Shown: positions 34,676-48,400, counted from the stretch's first letter. The stretch is 64,000 bases of DNA from Eleusine coracana subsp. coracana (GCA_032690845.1 CM064430.1:48705882-48769881), one strand, 5' to 3'. Translations and numbers: made by a program. Notes: a model not told the origin generated them from the sequence alone.

Positions 34676-36066
34676 AAGGTGACACAGAATGTACTGACTG
34701 CGAGTGTAGTGAGTCTCTCGTGGAGGGAACAGAAAACCTTGTCTTATTTCATATTTAATTATAACATGTGATTATTTCATGCACTGGATCACAGAGTCAC
34801 AGTGTGTTCTTTCTCCTTTTTTGAGCGTAGACCAACATATTAGACCACAGCGCAGTCTATCCAGCAATGCTCAAGTTTTTCTTTTTCTCCCTATCACCAA
34901 TAATGTGCCCCGAATCTATGTTATAAAACCTGACCATCTCTACTCATATTTTTTTTTCTTTTTGGGATTTCTTGGAATAAGTAATTATCAGTCATCCTGG
35001 AGAAATTTTAACAGTATCCTATTGGAACATTTATTTAGCAATTCTTTTATCGAAGGCGAACGTATTAAAGAGAGTACAAACGTGTACAAAGTGGCAACAA
35101 CGTCGAACCCAAACGCAACAATATCTATGAAACAACCCTCGAGTGAAGTGAGGGTGCATTTACAACAAAAATAAGGACCTTTAAAAGTCTAAAGGTCAAA
35201 TCAAACCTGTACAACCTCTCAACCTCAAGGGTACCCGCATTTTGTTTCTCCATTTAAGAAGAATAAGATCACGTGGCCCATGTGCCACCACCATTCACGA
35301 TCCGATGTCGAAGAACTTTGCAGAGGTCGGGTTGCTCCTCATTTCGTCGAGCCATTCGCCCATATGGATGAAGTAGAAAAAAACCATTACTTTTCTGCGG
35401 GCTATATGCCCTATATCGCATCTCATTTTGCAAAGACACAAAGTTACTTTTTTAGCTTTTCGTGATCCGCGGCTGCGTGCGTGCCCCTCCCCTACTCGCT
35501 TCTTCAGGCTCCGAAAAATCTTCTCCGAATCCATGCTAGCTGATGGCTACACTTGTCTCCCACTAGAAACAGGGATCTTAAGGTGCCCAAATGCGGCTTC
35601 TTGGTGCTTGTAGCTGTAGATGAGGTCACTTCGCCGTCCCCGGGTTGTTTCAGTTCCCACCACGGCATCTTCAAGCAGAAGGTTGGCTTCTTGATGACTT
35701 TTGGATACTGTTCTAGGAGCGTAGAGCTCTCAATTGAATTTCGTTGCGTGTTTCTCTTTCAGATGAGGGATGCCCTCTGCTCGCCGTCGAGCATTTCGTC
35801 GAACAGCTGACGAGCAGTCACCAAAACAGGAGCGTTTGAGTGAAAATGGGTGGGCGGAATAAGGTTTCTAGGTTCTTGGAGGCAAGCGGCGTTAATTTTC
35901 TCGTCCTCTACCAATTATCAGTCAGTAGGTTGTAATTGCAGATTTTAAGAATCAGGAAATCAAACGAGTTCTCCGGATTCATGCATGCGAATTCTGCTCT
36001 CCATTTCTTTCTCTGAAGTGGCCCTTTAGACTAAGGCTGCCGGATAAGATACCCATTTCTTGGTCC
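34676..36066. other. Intergenic DNA between the PDR and GLR genes
   Basis: The first part will hold the PDR 3' untranslated region. The 35,000-35,550 stretch has a minus-strand frame (35,534-35,295) without recognisable motif. The last 300 bp must hold the GLR promoter; no clear TATA box is seen. Confidence 0.4.
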
Positions 36067-39000
36067 ATGGATATGGGCTCTGTTCACTATACTGCCCTTC
36101 TTCTGTGTGCCTGCATTTTTGTCAGTGGAACAATGGCAGATAATCAGAACGGCACCGACAACCCCACAAGGCCAACCGAGGTTCGTATTGGTGCGCTGTT
36201 CACATTTGATTCAGTTATTGGAAACGCGGTAAGGCCAGCTATTGAACTCGCTGTTGCGGATATCAATGCCGATCCTAGCATACTCCCAGGGACCAAATTG
36301 AGTGTTCTTATGCAGGACACTAATTGTAGTGGCTTTGTTGGCACCATAGAAGGTTTGAGCTTCTTATTAATCATATCTTTACATTCATTGATCTTAAAGT
36401 TATCTCTTGTTATGATTCAGTAATATATATTGAGATGGCTACATTAATCTTTATTTGGCTTTCCTAGTAAGTATGCATTAGTAGTAGTGATCAAGGTTCA
36501 AAAAAATGGGAGTGGACTGGTTTTTGAATCAGCCGAAAACGGCCGGTTAACCGTTTTGCTAGAATACCAGGTTCGCTTTTCACTGAACACCAGCTGAAAA
36601 CAGTTCATCCGGTGAAACCGGACCGGACCGGACCGGTTTTCCGGTTGACTGGCAGTTTTCACTGGTTTTGAAAGCCCTGGTAGTGATGCATGTTACTAAG
36701 AACAACAGATTAGTCTTGAGTGGTAATATAAGAATTACAAAATTGTCACTTTCAGTATATTCATGGAGCAAACAATATGAAGTGATGTTTGAACTAGCAC
36801 CTGCAGTAGAAAGACTCTATTAGCCTTCCTGTTCCATAAAAAAAAAAGACTCTATTAGCATTAACCATTCAGCTTGTGCAATGTACTCCCTCCGTTCATA
36901 TTTACATGTCATTCTAAGGTTTCCAACTTTTCTACAATTACATGTCATTCTCACTTCCCAATGCACCTTTCTCTCTTCCCAATACAATATTTTCTCTTCT
37001 CACTACATCTCTATCTCTATCTCTCTCCTTCTCGTTTTCAGTGCACCCATCTTTTTACTTCTCCTTATTTCCCGTGCCCAACTCAAAAACAACATTTAAT
37101 TCTGAACAGAGGGAGTATTTAATTGCACTACTACTGTTTGTTTATTTGAGCAATCAAGCAATAGTTAGGTATTTGTATCTAGCACTATAATCATGTTTAA
37201 GTTCATATGAAGTTTGGCTCAGAGTTCCAAATCCTGCTATTAAAAATATGTAATAAGTGCATAAACCATTGTTCTTTTGACAAGCATAACTAGAAACTTT
37301 CCCTGCATTTCTTTGTTGAAAATAGAGAAATCAAGTTTGTTTATTCTTGCTAGGTGTAAGTGATTACATACTGTAATTATCCTGAACTGAAAGCCTGGGA
37401 GATTTTAACAACAATTTTTCTGATCCAGCATTGCAGCTTCTGGCGAAAGGTGTGATCAGTGTATTAGGTCCACAATCCTCAGCAATTGCTCATGTCATTT
37501 CACATGCTGTTAATGAACTTCATGTCCCACTTATCTCCTTTGCAGCCTCCGATCCTACCCTTTCTTTTCTTGAGTACCCTTATTTTGTGAGGGCTACACT
37601 AAGTGACTACTACCAGATGGTTGCTATAGCTAGCATCTTAAATCAGTATCAATGGAAAGAAGTTATTGCCATATATGTTGACGATGACTACGGCAGAGGT
37701 GGCATCACAGCCCTAGGTGACGCACTTGCAAAAAACAAGTGCAAGATAACCTACAAGGCTAAGTTGCCGCCTGGGGCTGAAAAGACTACAATCCAGAATA
37801 TCTTGATGCAAGTAAATGAAATGGAGTCTCGTGTCTATGTTGTCCACGTAAACCCTGACTCTGGTCTTAATGTGTTCTCCGCTGCAACGTCTTTGGGGAT
37901 GATGAGCAGAGGCTATGTATGGATAGCAACAGACTGGCTTTCTACATTGATAGATTCATCTGTGAATGGTAATCTTGATGTCATGGAACTTACCCAGGGT
38001 GTTGTCGTGCTTCGGCAACATATCCTGGATTCTGACATTAAGCATGCACTGTTGTCCAAGTGGAATAAGTTGAGCAGGAATGATAGTTTGACCCTGAGTT
38101 CGTACACTATGCGTGCTTATGATTCTGTATGGTTAGTTGCTCATGCTGTTGAGCGATTTTTGAGTGAAGGGAATGCTATATCTTTTTCTGCAAACCCAAA
38201 TTTGCAAGATATAAAAGGCAGCAGCCTTCAGTTAGATTCTCTTAGTATTTTCAACAGTGGAGAAAAACTACTGGAGAAAGTGTGGAGTGCAAATTTCTCT
38301 GGGGTTTCTGGCCCAATTCAATTTAATTCAGACCGGAATTTGATCCACCCAGCATATGCTATCCTGAATATTGGTGGTACAGGTTCAAGAACCATTGGAT
38401 ATTGGTCAAACGTTTCTGGTCTCTCAGTTGTTACTCCAGAAAAACAAAATTCATCAGCACTTCATTCTTCAACCAACAATATACAGCTCCATGGTGTTAT
38501 ATGGCCTGGTCAGACCTCTGAGAAACCTCGTGGTTGGGTGTTTCCTTATCATGGAAAGCCTCTGAGGATCGGAGTACCTCTGCGAACAAGCTACAAAGAG
38601 TTTGTCATGCAAGACAATGGACCTGATGGAGTAAAGGGGTTTTCAGTTGATGTTTTTAAATCCGCAATAAGCTTATTGCCCTACCCCGTCTCATACAAGT
38701 TTGTTTTATTTGGAGATGGTTTGAAGAATCCAAGCTACAGTAACCTTGTTCAGAAAGTTTCTGAAAACGTGAGAAGCATCCCCATATCTTTTTCAGTTTT
38801 GAAAATCATATGTTAGCTTTTAGAGCCTTGAATATTTGATTATGCAGATGTTCCTAATTCTGGTTTTCCTGTCCATTCAGTACTTTGATGCTGCAATAGG
38901 GGACATTGCCATAGTGACGAACAGAACAAGACTTGTTGATTTTACCCAGCCATATATAGAGTCAGGCCTCATTATTGTAGCTCCAGCAAAGGAGATTGAA

Positions 39001-40294
39001 TCAAATGCTTGGGCTTTTTTGAAACCATTCACCTTCCAAATGTGGTGTGTTCTAGGTGTTCTCTTCCTCTTTGTGGGCGCGGTTGTTTGGATACTTGAAC
39101 ACCGCACTAATACTGAGTTCCGTGGACCTCCAAGGCAGCAAATTATGACAGTGTGCTGGTTAGTATCTGCATTCCGCATCTATTTTTCTACCCTCTGGTT
39201 GTTAAACTTATTGTTACTCGCTTAATTCATTGGAATCTTGTGTATTTTCAGGTTTAGTTTCTCTACCATGTTCTTTTCACACAGTAAGTTTTTGAACTCG
39301 TCAAACTATTTCAAGGGTTTCCTAGTTCAGTCTTAAATCCTCCTTTCTTGTTGCTTTGCACAGGAGAGAACACAGTTAGCGCGCTTGGTAGATTTGTGCT
39401 GCTTATTTGGCTCTTTGTTGTGCTGATTATTAACTCAAGCTACACGGCAAGCTTGACCTCACTTCTCACAGTTCAGGAGCTGACATCAGGGATACAGGGT
39501 CTCGATAGTTTGATATCGAGTTCAAGTGCAATTGGCTATCAGGTTGGTTCATTTTCCAGAAACTATCTAGTGGAGGAGCTCAACATTGCTGAGTCCCGTT
39601 TGGTGCCACTAAACAGCCCATCAGAATATGCAAGAGCACTAGAGCTAGGTGCAGGAAATGGTGGTGTTGCCGCAATAATTGATGAGCTTCCATATGTTGA
39701 AATATTTTTGTCAAAATACTGCAAATTCAAGACTGTTGGTCAGGTTTTCACAAAAAGTGGATGGGGATTTGTAAGTGAATTTGTCATAATCGAATAACTT
39801 GAAATTATTTCCCTTCAGAATATCTAGTGAATGTACTACTCCTTTTGCAGGCCTTTCCAAGAGACTCCCCTTTTGCTGAGGACTTGTCAACAGCGATCCT
39901 GACACTATCAGAGAATGGTAATCTCCAGAGGATCCACGACGAATGGTTAGCTGGTACACAGTGTGGTGCAGACAATAATGTTGGGTCAAACTCCTTGAGC
40001 CTTTCAAGCTTCTGGGGCCTCTTCCTCATCTGTGGACTAGCATGTGCCCTTGCTCTTGTGATTTTCTTCCTCCGCATATTATGTCAGTACAGCAGATATA
40101 ACAATCAGGTTGAGCTTCAGTTTCACGAACCTCAGGTTGTAAATCGACCAGCAAGGTTAACTAGCATCAAGTCGTTGATCTCTTTCGTTGATAAGAAAGA
40201 GGAGGAGGTGAAGAATGCTCTGAAGAAAAAGCCTAACGGCAGTCAGCAGCTGAGAATTGGCAGTATGGAAGAACAACCTTCACTACCTCGATGA
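36067..40294 (+). CDS. GLR: Glutamate-receptor-like channel (GLR, clade 3 type)
   Basis: A 928-aa ligand-gated cation channel subunit; plant GLRs conduct Ca2+ and respond to amino acids. Exons: 36067-36352, 37429-38768, 38881-39158, 39252-39283, 39364-39770, 39851-40294, all GT-AG; total 929 codons. Order of parts: signal peptide (about 1-24), amino-terminal receptor domain (RIGALFTFDSVIG to about residue 440), ligand-binding lobe S1 (LRIGVPLRTSYKEFV, VTNRTRLVDFTQPY), M1 (FQMWCVLGVLFLFVGAVVW), pore loop (MTVCWFSFSTMFFSH), M3 with SYTASLTSLLTV, S2 (YQVGSFSRNYLVEEL), M4 (FWGLFLICGLACALALVIF) and a basic cytosolic tail. Exon 4 is only 32 nt and encodes the pore loop end. An early acceptor at 38,848 would insert 11 residues into S1 and is rejected by family alignment. 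Confidence 0.94.
36484..36687. mobile_element. Small hAT-like element (188 bp) in GLR intron 1
   Basis: The 8-bp duplication GTAGTGAT lies at 36,484-36,491 and 36,680-36,687. The element (36,492-36,679) starts CAAGGTTCAAAA and ends TTTTGAAAGCCCTG, an imperfect inverted repeat. Its interior is rich in CCGGTT/GACCGG repeats. It carries no coding sequence. Confidence 0.85.
36884..37117. mobile_element. Stowaway-type MITE (230 bp) in GLR intron 1
   Basis: TA duplications at 36,884-36,885 and 37,116-37,117 flank an element that starts CTCCCTCCGTTC and ends GAACAGAGGGAG. This terminal repeat and the TA target are the mark of Stowaway (Tc1/mariner) MITEs in grasses. Confidence 0.92.
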
Positions 40295-43200
40295 CATCTC
40301 CATCACTGCATGACTAACAGTGCCAATAGAATGTGCCATCCTTAACTGAAGTGGCAGTTTTCCTACCTAGAGGCCTGGTTGGTGATGAAAGTGTTTTCTT
40401 GTGTGCAGTCTATTTCAACTTCTGACTACACAGACATGACAATGGAAGCAGCTTCGAAGTATTAACAATCTCCTGATAGCAGTTTCTAGGAGAATTTGCA
40501 TTCGGTTGGAGCTTCAACTTCTGCCAGGTTGGTCTTCTTCATTTCGAAGTAACTTCATCCAAAGTTCATGTAGCTACCATCTGAAGCATCTTCCAAATAA
40601 GTTGAGAGGTTAGAATCTTTGTTTGGTGTGGTATGTAGTCAGTTGTGCATTTCCTGTCGATATTGCTCCTTTTGTCTAAAAGGAAGCAATTTCTACCTCT
40701 TCCACTGCAACTATATGAGGAAACCATTTTGGAACAAATGCTCTGACCTCTCATATTTCAACAGAACAATATCCGCAAAAGTTCTGGGCATTTAGATCAG
40801 AAAACGTCATTATGGTGTATGCTAGAGAGGAAATGATGTAACCTGCTTTGTAAAGTACTCTTAACGGAAAGTTAGCCAATTGGACTTAACTCTTTGCCCG
40901 AGGATGCTACTGTGAAACTGAATCATTTTGAAATCTGATGAGGATTATCTAGTGACGAACACAGTTTCGTGGCTTCCAGCGTTTATCTAATTTTATTTGC
41001 CATTAACCTCGGTTGATAAGATACCGAAATACCTGACCCCAGTCCTGCACCTAGCAACAACTCAATTCTGGTAAGGTTACCATCTCGATCCTCTACTTTC
41101 TTTCAGCAAATGAGTCGGTATCAACCTCTGGTTGATAGGATATTGGAACCCATAGATTTCATGGAAAGGCACATGTTTTCCAAACAAGTCGGATTTAGGT
41201 TATTAGCTGGGGTTTTGTCTATTCTAGAGATTAAAATGCGTAAACTGCATGGCGTACCAAAACTAAAGAACGTGATGTCGGTTTTTGGCAACTATACTAC
41301 TTTCAAGTGCTGCGAAAAATGATTGTGCTTGGTTAGGTAACTGGAACTTTATCAGTCATCCTGGCGCCGTTCAATTAGTAGCACCCCGTCTCCTTTGACT
41401 CCTTGTGACCTTGTTGTATACAGTACTACTAGTTGGGTTCGACTTCTCTCTCGCACGATCACATCAGTGAAAATTACACGTGATGGTTCGTCACTGATGC
41501 ACGCCATACAGGTTTGCAGGCCACACACCGGCGGCCCGGTACCGACTATTAGATTCATAGATTGCAACAGCTCAACGGTGAGGTGTCAAGGACGATGCGA
41601 GAAGTCTATCCAATTTCCAAGCTGCCGCGAAAAGATCAAGGAGACGAAGACACAGGTCGACACCCGAGAGCAAGTGAGATCGGAGCATAGGCTTCCAAGT
41701 GTGAGTGTCTGGATGGCTGCAGCCAGCAGGTCGGTGCCAAACCTGCACAACCAAAAATTGGCTAACGATAACGGGCAGCATGGCGTGAGCAGAAACATTG
41801 GAGCAGGAAGACGCGTTACGTTTGTTTTGATTTCTTGATGGAGTGGGTGCAGAACCGCAGGCAGCCTCTCATTTCGGCTACTGCGTCGCTTGTCTGACTT
41901 GTTTCCGGTGATTTGCTGCAAAATTAATATTAAACCGTTGCCGTTCTCGAAAGATAAACCAAAATTACATGCCAAACGGCCTTTTCGCATCACACGAACT
42001 GAACAATTGATGGGGTCTAAGGTGGAGCCCATGTCTTTACTTCTTTCATTTTGAAAGAAAATGTCTTTACTTCTTGTTGGGCGATATGACGCGTGATGAG
42101 CTAGGCAGCAAACTACCTAAGCGAACAACACATCGAGAGAGCATCTGTGTATATTTTGTGATAAGTGAAATGATGCGGTTATGCGTGATGGATCAAGTAG
42201 CTTTTCATGCAGTTGTCTGACACATGAGTAGTGATGTGCTTCAAGGGAAGGCAAAGGAGCTAGAAAAAAGTGTAATGTTCTTCCTGGCTGTGGTTTGTGA
42301 TGACTTCGATCCACCTGTCTACTTTTGTGCTCTACGTACTCTTTCGGTAGTGGTAGATCTGAAGGATAACAATTAAGTAGTGCTTCTCAAAAGGAAAGAA
42401 GATGGTGCCTGCTTCAAGGTGCTTAGTTTATTGTGAAAGGTGACATTTATAACACTTTGTGTATATAATCAACAAGATCAGCCGCTATGAAACTAGACTA
42501 GAATAATGGGTCTTAGTTTTACAACTACCGCGCAAGTGTATTTTACAGCTCCGTGTTTCTTTCAGTGATACCGATTGGCAGATAAGATGCGGAATATCAG
42601 CCCACTGAAAGAAATCATTCACCATTTCTGTCTCTTGACTCTTGTATTTTGTTCAATCAAGGATTCCAATTTGACCGAACAAGACAACTTGAGTCTAATA
42701 ATCTAATATGGTAACTTCTCATACCATGCAGCCTATCTAGCTAGACCAATTGTCCCGCAGTCGGCAGATACGGAATAATGCGTCGCCGCACACTTGTCGA
42801 CCGCGGTCTGAAATAATATGATGTTCGGACGACGTACCGGTGGCGGTGGTTGCGACATCGCTTTGCTAGAGCTAGCGCATAAACCAAAATCCACAAGATT
42901 TTTAACGTGAGCCATGCACGCAAGAGACGTTCAAACCATGCAAGAAACGAGTTTCTTCAGGTCAATCTGGTGGGTATGGATCCTCAGAATCGATGGGTAT
43001 GGTTATCAGTTGCAATAGTAGTTGTCCTCTAACTGTTTGAGCATTTGTAGTTTACCTTATCATGGACAGCAACACCGAAACTACTATCAATGCTTGATCA
43101 CTGTCTGGTTCCAATCAAGGACATTATCTTCCTGTGATTGAAATGGCCAACCTAAAGTTCTAACACAACTCATGTAGTAATAGTTAATACTAATTCCTAA

Positions 43201-44380
43201 CAGCCGCCGAGAGTTGTCATATAGTACATTACTTCGGTAGAGTCGATAAAAAAGAGTAATTAGGAATCATATGGTAATCTATGGCATACTCGAGTATCAG
43301 TAAGGCAATCAGGAATCATGTACTAGTAATTTATCAGAGTATACTCAAGTGAAGCAAAGCCAACCGCCGCAATGATCAAAAGGCGAGTTGTTTGTGTCGT
43401 AGCTAGGTTGTTCCGTTTCTGTATTGTGACTTCTATTAATCCCATAATAATCATCATGCAGGTTCTTGCCTAGAACTAGAATAGAAGCGTGAAACCATTT
43501 CTTTCTTTAATCTAAATTGCATTCATTATTGATGCTTCGATAGGAAAAGCACTTGCTTCTGTATAATAAAAAATCATGTGAGATTTAATCCTCTGTGGTC
43601 CACCTTCTTTTGTATTTGAATTGCTTCACCAGGCAAATCCTTCATAGTCCCCAAAGAAGAAAACAAGACAGCACATACCGAAATCATCGTGCTTGATAAA
43701 GGTTGGGAATGACAAGAATATGAATCGTACGTACTTATTTGGGGTCACTTCATTTCCATTTCTGAAATCAATCCCAGTGATGTATCGAAAGACATGTCCC
43801 CTTGTGCAAAAAGAGGTTATACTATAGTAGTATATGTTTAATTAAATCGACTGGTCCACTCTAGGGCCATGATATTTGTGCTTGCGCCACAAACCAAACC
43901 TTTTCAAGGTAGCTGAAACCAATCAACGATGATTAGATTCGTTGTGGCCGCGTCAAAGCTTGAACCCTTCTTCTTTACTCCTGGTTAATTAGCGCTGTCA
44001 GTCTAGCTAATCGAGCAAGCTGCCGCCAGATTAGCGCACCGTTAACCCGTCCCTTTCTTCTTTCTCCACGGACGGATCACAAGATGCCTGTGACTCGGAT
44101 CGTACTGCGATCAGCAGAGCCTTTTCTGTCATGACGCAACACATGACTCTGCGATCTCTGCGAAAAAAAAAAGCAAAAGCCGAACGATAAAAAAAAAACA
44201 ACTACTCATGAGTCACGATTCTCCCAAAAAGCGGGGCGAATAATACTGTGGTGCGCAGCTGCTGCCCGTGCCAAGCTCCTGGATCGGGGCGCCGTGTTCG
44301 TGTGGCCCGAGCGAGCTGCCTCGTGCATGCCGTCGCTCGCGGCGCCTAGTAAGATCGCTTGCGATGGTAACATCTCTGTT
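40295..44380. other. Intergenic DNA after the GLR gene
   Basis: The first few hundred bases will include the GLR 3' untranslated region. Short frames at 41,110-41,322, 41,395-41,838 and 42,733-42,923 overlap on both strands and have no motif or codon pattern I trust. No gene is recognised. Confidence 0.4.
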
Positions 44381-44505
44381 TTTTAGATCATGTACTCCTT
44401 AGATTGTAATACTTGCTCTTCTTCCTTAATGAATAACAGCGTTCCTGTCGCTTTTTTTAAAAAAAAAGCATAGCAGAACAGAACAGAACAGAACAGAACA
44501 GGAGA
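44360..44505 (+). repeat. Retroposon-like tail followed by an (AACAG)n run
   Basis: A stretch ending CTTAATGAATAACAGCGTTCCTGTCGC then T7A9 resembles a LINE 3' end. It is followed at about 44,475-44,501 by five AACAG units. A second A-rich tail of similar kind (TTATTAATATCAATGAAAAAAAT ... poly-A) ends at about 44,971. Confidence 0.4.
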
Positions 44506-45235
44506 GTACAGGACACGAGAACGTGTCCTTGAAAGGACCTCGGTTTCATATCCTCCGATTGGGTTGGTGGCATCGTTTTATGCAAGAAAGAACAAGCGCC
44601 GGAAACGCTTGCCAAAACCGAGAATTATGAGGCCGGTTGCGCACCTACGTACATGCGTTCCAGTTGAACGCAATGAATGAAGAAGATCGACAGTGCACCG
44701 TGGTGATGCACGTATCATCACGCTAGACCTGTCGGGTGGGAGCTCCGTCGACATGTTTCTGGATACGGCATATAGGGGGAATGGTGGCGAGACGACGGTT
44801 CGCCGATCATGGAATGGCAGCGAATGGAGTGACGGTTCCTATTTCCTTCTCATTTTAGTTTTCAGATGAACTTACATTCTCTGGCAGTGTACTTCTCGAT
44901 TTCTGTCATGTTCACTTTACTGCTTTATTAATATCAATGAAAAAAATCCCTTTTCGCAAAAAAAAAAAAAACTGTACAGTTTGTTGGGTTTGCATGATTC
45001 ATAATTTTATTAACTCGTTCATGATCATGACTTTTGATAACCTTCTAACTTATTATGAAACGATTATTGCAATGCTATAAACTATATTACCCATGTCAAA
45101 AAGTCACCTCAACATTTAGTATTTATTCTATTCTAAATAGTATATGGGTCATACATGTCATCAAAATATATTGTTTACTTTGTTTTCAAAGGGTATGAGT
45201 AGTATTTTGGATTAGAAATTCTGGGATAGTATCCA

Positions 45236-45768
45236 TCAAATTCCAACTATAGTGAAACTAATTGTGTTATCCATATGATATTTCTTCTTAGTCAAGTCAC
45301 CATGTAAACAACTAGGGGCAAGTGCCCCATGTGAATAACACGGATTCACATATGTACCTATGCGTAAAGGAGGAATTGAACTATTAGACTTCTTCATATG
45401 GCTATGTCTGCATTGCTGAGTTTGGACTGACTGTCGATTGTGGTGTGTCCTTGATAGCCATAAGTTTATCCGTATCTTTTCATCGCTCTCTCTAAATATG
45501 CTTACATAGTACAAATCTGGTGAAGGATCCATGAACTCATGTAGGTTGGCGATATTCCACATTCACAGATGTCATCAACTTGTGAACATAAATACGATCT
45601 CACGTCCCTAGAGATTAATTGAAGTACAGTCTTTAACTCATGCTTCGTGACAGTCAGTTGGATGATATGAAAAGAAAGAAACGTGCGCGCTTTCAATGAC
45701 AACTTCAGTAGCCTAGGGGAGACTCCCAACACCATTAGACAAACAGCCGCGGGCACAAGTTGAAGCAA
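45236..45768 (-). other. Two overlapping unrecognised open frames
   Basis: Minus frames 45,768-45,502 (88 codons) and 45,562-45,236 (108 codons) overlap by 61 bp in different frames. The first has the phrase 'RDVRSYLCSQVDDICEC'. They could be a frameshifted gene relic, but I know no family that matches, and there is no clear start region. Treat as doubtful. Confidence 0.2.
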
Positions 45769-48400
45769 CTTTGGCCATGTTAGAAAAAAATAGTTATATA
45801 TTACGTTTCTTAACGCAGTTGACCTGATGCTTTATGATTCACGCCATGTAAAAACTGCTGGCTTATTTTGAGCCTCTTCTTCTATAAAATTTTATATGCA
45901 AAGTTTTTTGTGTGTTTGCCAAAAAAAAAAGAATTATGTGCTTTTGCATTCTCTGTGCTGCTTCATTTTTATTTAAAAAAAAATCTCATGCACCAGTTGC
46001 AACTAATATATACCATCATAATTTTACAATACTATACTGTTATTTATTCTGATGATGATTTGTAGTTGCTTGAATATATGTGTTTTGTAAAAATATCATT
46101 AAAATGGCAAAAATCTGGTTCACTGTCGTTGTTTGAATTACTGATATTTTAATGATTGAAAAGATGTGTTGAGAAATCTGGTTTTCGACATGACTACATT
46201 GATAGGGAGCACCACCATAAAAGAAAAGTGCCACGCAAGCTGCTTCCAGATGCCCTTTCAAGTCGTCCATGGCGGACGACGACTACCAACGACCATCGCT
46301 AAATAGCGACCGGACGCAGTCATGCAGCCCGCCCCGTCGCCGAGTCAAAGCCGATCCATCCGTGCGTGCGTGCGCTCACCCGGCCGTCTGGCCGTAACCG
46401 TAAGCCCGTAACCACCAATTAATCGGTCACATGCGTCGGCAACTGTAGTTGATCCGGACAGACTCCACCTGAACCCTCCCCACGCGCTCTGGTCTCGTTC
46501 TCTAGATAACTGCTGCTCCTCTGAGTCCTCTCCCTGTACCAGCAGATCAGATCGGCGAGCACGTTCGCGTCGATCGCCGTGCGCGCTGCAAGATTCACCG
46601 GCTGCTGTTTCGTTTTTGTCCGGACGCTGCACGGTGCCAGCTCTCACGGTCACAGAATACGGGTGGCCGGCGGCATAGATTAACCGGTCGGCACGTACGG
46701 TGAGCAGGGTATTGCTGCATATGCGGCGATCCAGGATCCTCCATGATTTGATTGCCCGGGTAAAGCTCAGGATCACAGATCTAACACCTCTTCTAACCGC
46801 CTACAACATGTAGACTCCGTAACACTAATAAGCGGGAAAAAGGAAGCGTCACTGTCGGAGAAGGCGCGGTCACATGAGCCCGGAGGGATACTCGGGGGAT
46901 TCGACGCCATGGAGGAATTATAATTGGGAAGGGAGCAGAGAAAGGTCGACACGAGGACGGACGGAAACTATCGCGAAACGGACGTGTTGTGATGTACTGA
47001 TGTGACCGAGTCGTCTGTACGTGACGAAGGAAGGATGATGCTAGTATATTGCTTTGGCAGTTGTTGGGTGATCAAGTGTGAGCTTGGATACCGTAGGTGT
47101 TCAGCTACTTTTCTTTCTTTCTTTATTTTGAAAAAAAAAATCGAGAGAATTGTACTAGATATTCAACGACTTGCACTGCGATTCTTCGGCTGAATTTGGA
47201 CCCGTTCTTCCTTTGAGGATTTTTTCTTTATCTTTGCTACGATCATCATATGATAGAGTCAACTGGTGGTATGTCATGGGCTCATGGCAGTTGGATGTTT
47301 ACCTCAAACATGCATTGAATTCAAGCACAAAAAAAAAGATATACTTAATGAGTTATTCCTTTTGATTGCTGAAAACTCAAAAGAGACGAAAGTTTATAAC
47401 GTTTTGTCAACTTTTTTTTTTTTTTGCGAAAGAGATGTCAACAGTACTTTGTCAACAATTCTGATAATGTTTAGTACAAAAAAGTATTGTCGTCTCAACA
47501 TCATCAACCGAAACCAAAGGTCGTATCTACGTGGAAATAGTTAAATTCTACTAATAATTCTTTTTACTCTGCATGAAAATACAGATATATCCTTTTAGAA
47601 AAAAAAATTAAACAGGTCGATGTGCGCAAGCATATTATTGCGCAGAGCTTCAGCGTTTTATTGGGCAATTTAGGTTAGTAGAAATGATGTTGTTTTTTAT
47701 AAATCTCATATTAAAACTTATATGCAGTTATTTTACATAGAAAACTCATTGGCTACCCTTCTACCCTTCTGGGGGCAACTGGAGAGGCATGAAAGAAGAC
47801 AAGGAGAAAATAAAAACCACATGTCAAATGTTGGAGACAGTGGCAATGCAAATTTTCGTCGACCATGGATGAAAATTTAGCAATAGAATTTGCTTCTAAT
47901 ATCTTGTCATCCGAACTGTTTTGGATCGATGTAATTTTATTTGTAGGTAGACAGATGTGTTGTATAAGTTATAATAATGGGATGTAGCTTATTGCCAAGT
48001 AAAAGCCGGTACTTATTTCCATTTTCTTAAAAAAAATCCATAGAACCTTTTTTTTTTTTTTGAGGAGACCTTAGATCAACCAACTATGGTTGAGACGTCG
48101 TGGGGAATGGTACTCAAAATACGAGTGGCTCCTGCACTACACACAGAGGTACCCAATTAATTCAACACAAATGTTCCGGCCGGTTTTCAACCAATGGCAG
48201 CACGCAGGCTTTGAATAGACGTTCATACCACGTCTGAGTCGAGGATGCAAAAGTAGTATATTTGTACGAACAACAGCACCGTAGGTAGCAGTTTTGAAAT
48301 CTATACTACTATGTAGCACTACTGTTGGATGAGAGCGACGACTACGACTACGGTAGTACTCCGGTGGCACGCCTAGTAATTGAACGGGCGTGCGGGGCTC
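45769..48400. other. Intergenic DNA upstream of the GTPase gene
   Basis: AT-rich DNA with several A or T runs and one GC-rich island (about 46,270-46,760). The minus frame at 46,776-46,345 lies in that island and is probably a result of its base composition. The run ending in poly-A near 48,026 and the poly-T at 48,048 look like retroposon tails. No gene is recognised. Confidence 0.35.

Noticed and set aside
36942..37190. Ser/Leu-rich open frames in GLR intron 1
   Set aside because: They translate the interior of the Stowaway MITE.
38827..38880. Open frame starting 38,836 as an extra GLR exon part
   Set aside because: Using the acceptor at 38,848 inserts MFLILVFLSIQ into the ligand-binding lobe; the acceptor at 38,880 gives the conserved SENYFDAAIGD.
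46345..46776. Minus-strand 143-codon frame
   Set aside because: Lies in a GC-rich island, is Arg-rich without motif, and has no supporting structure.
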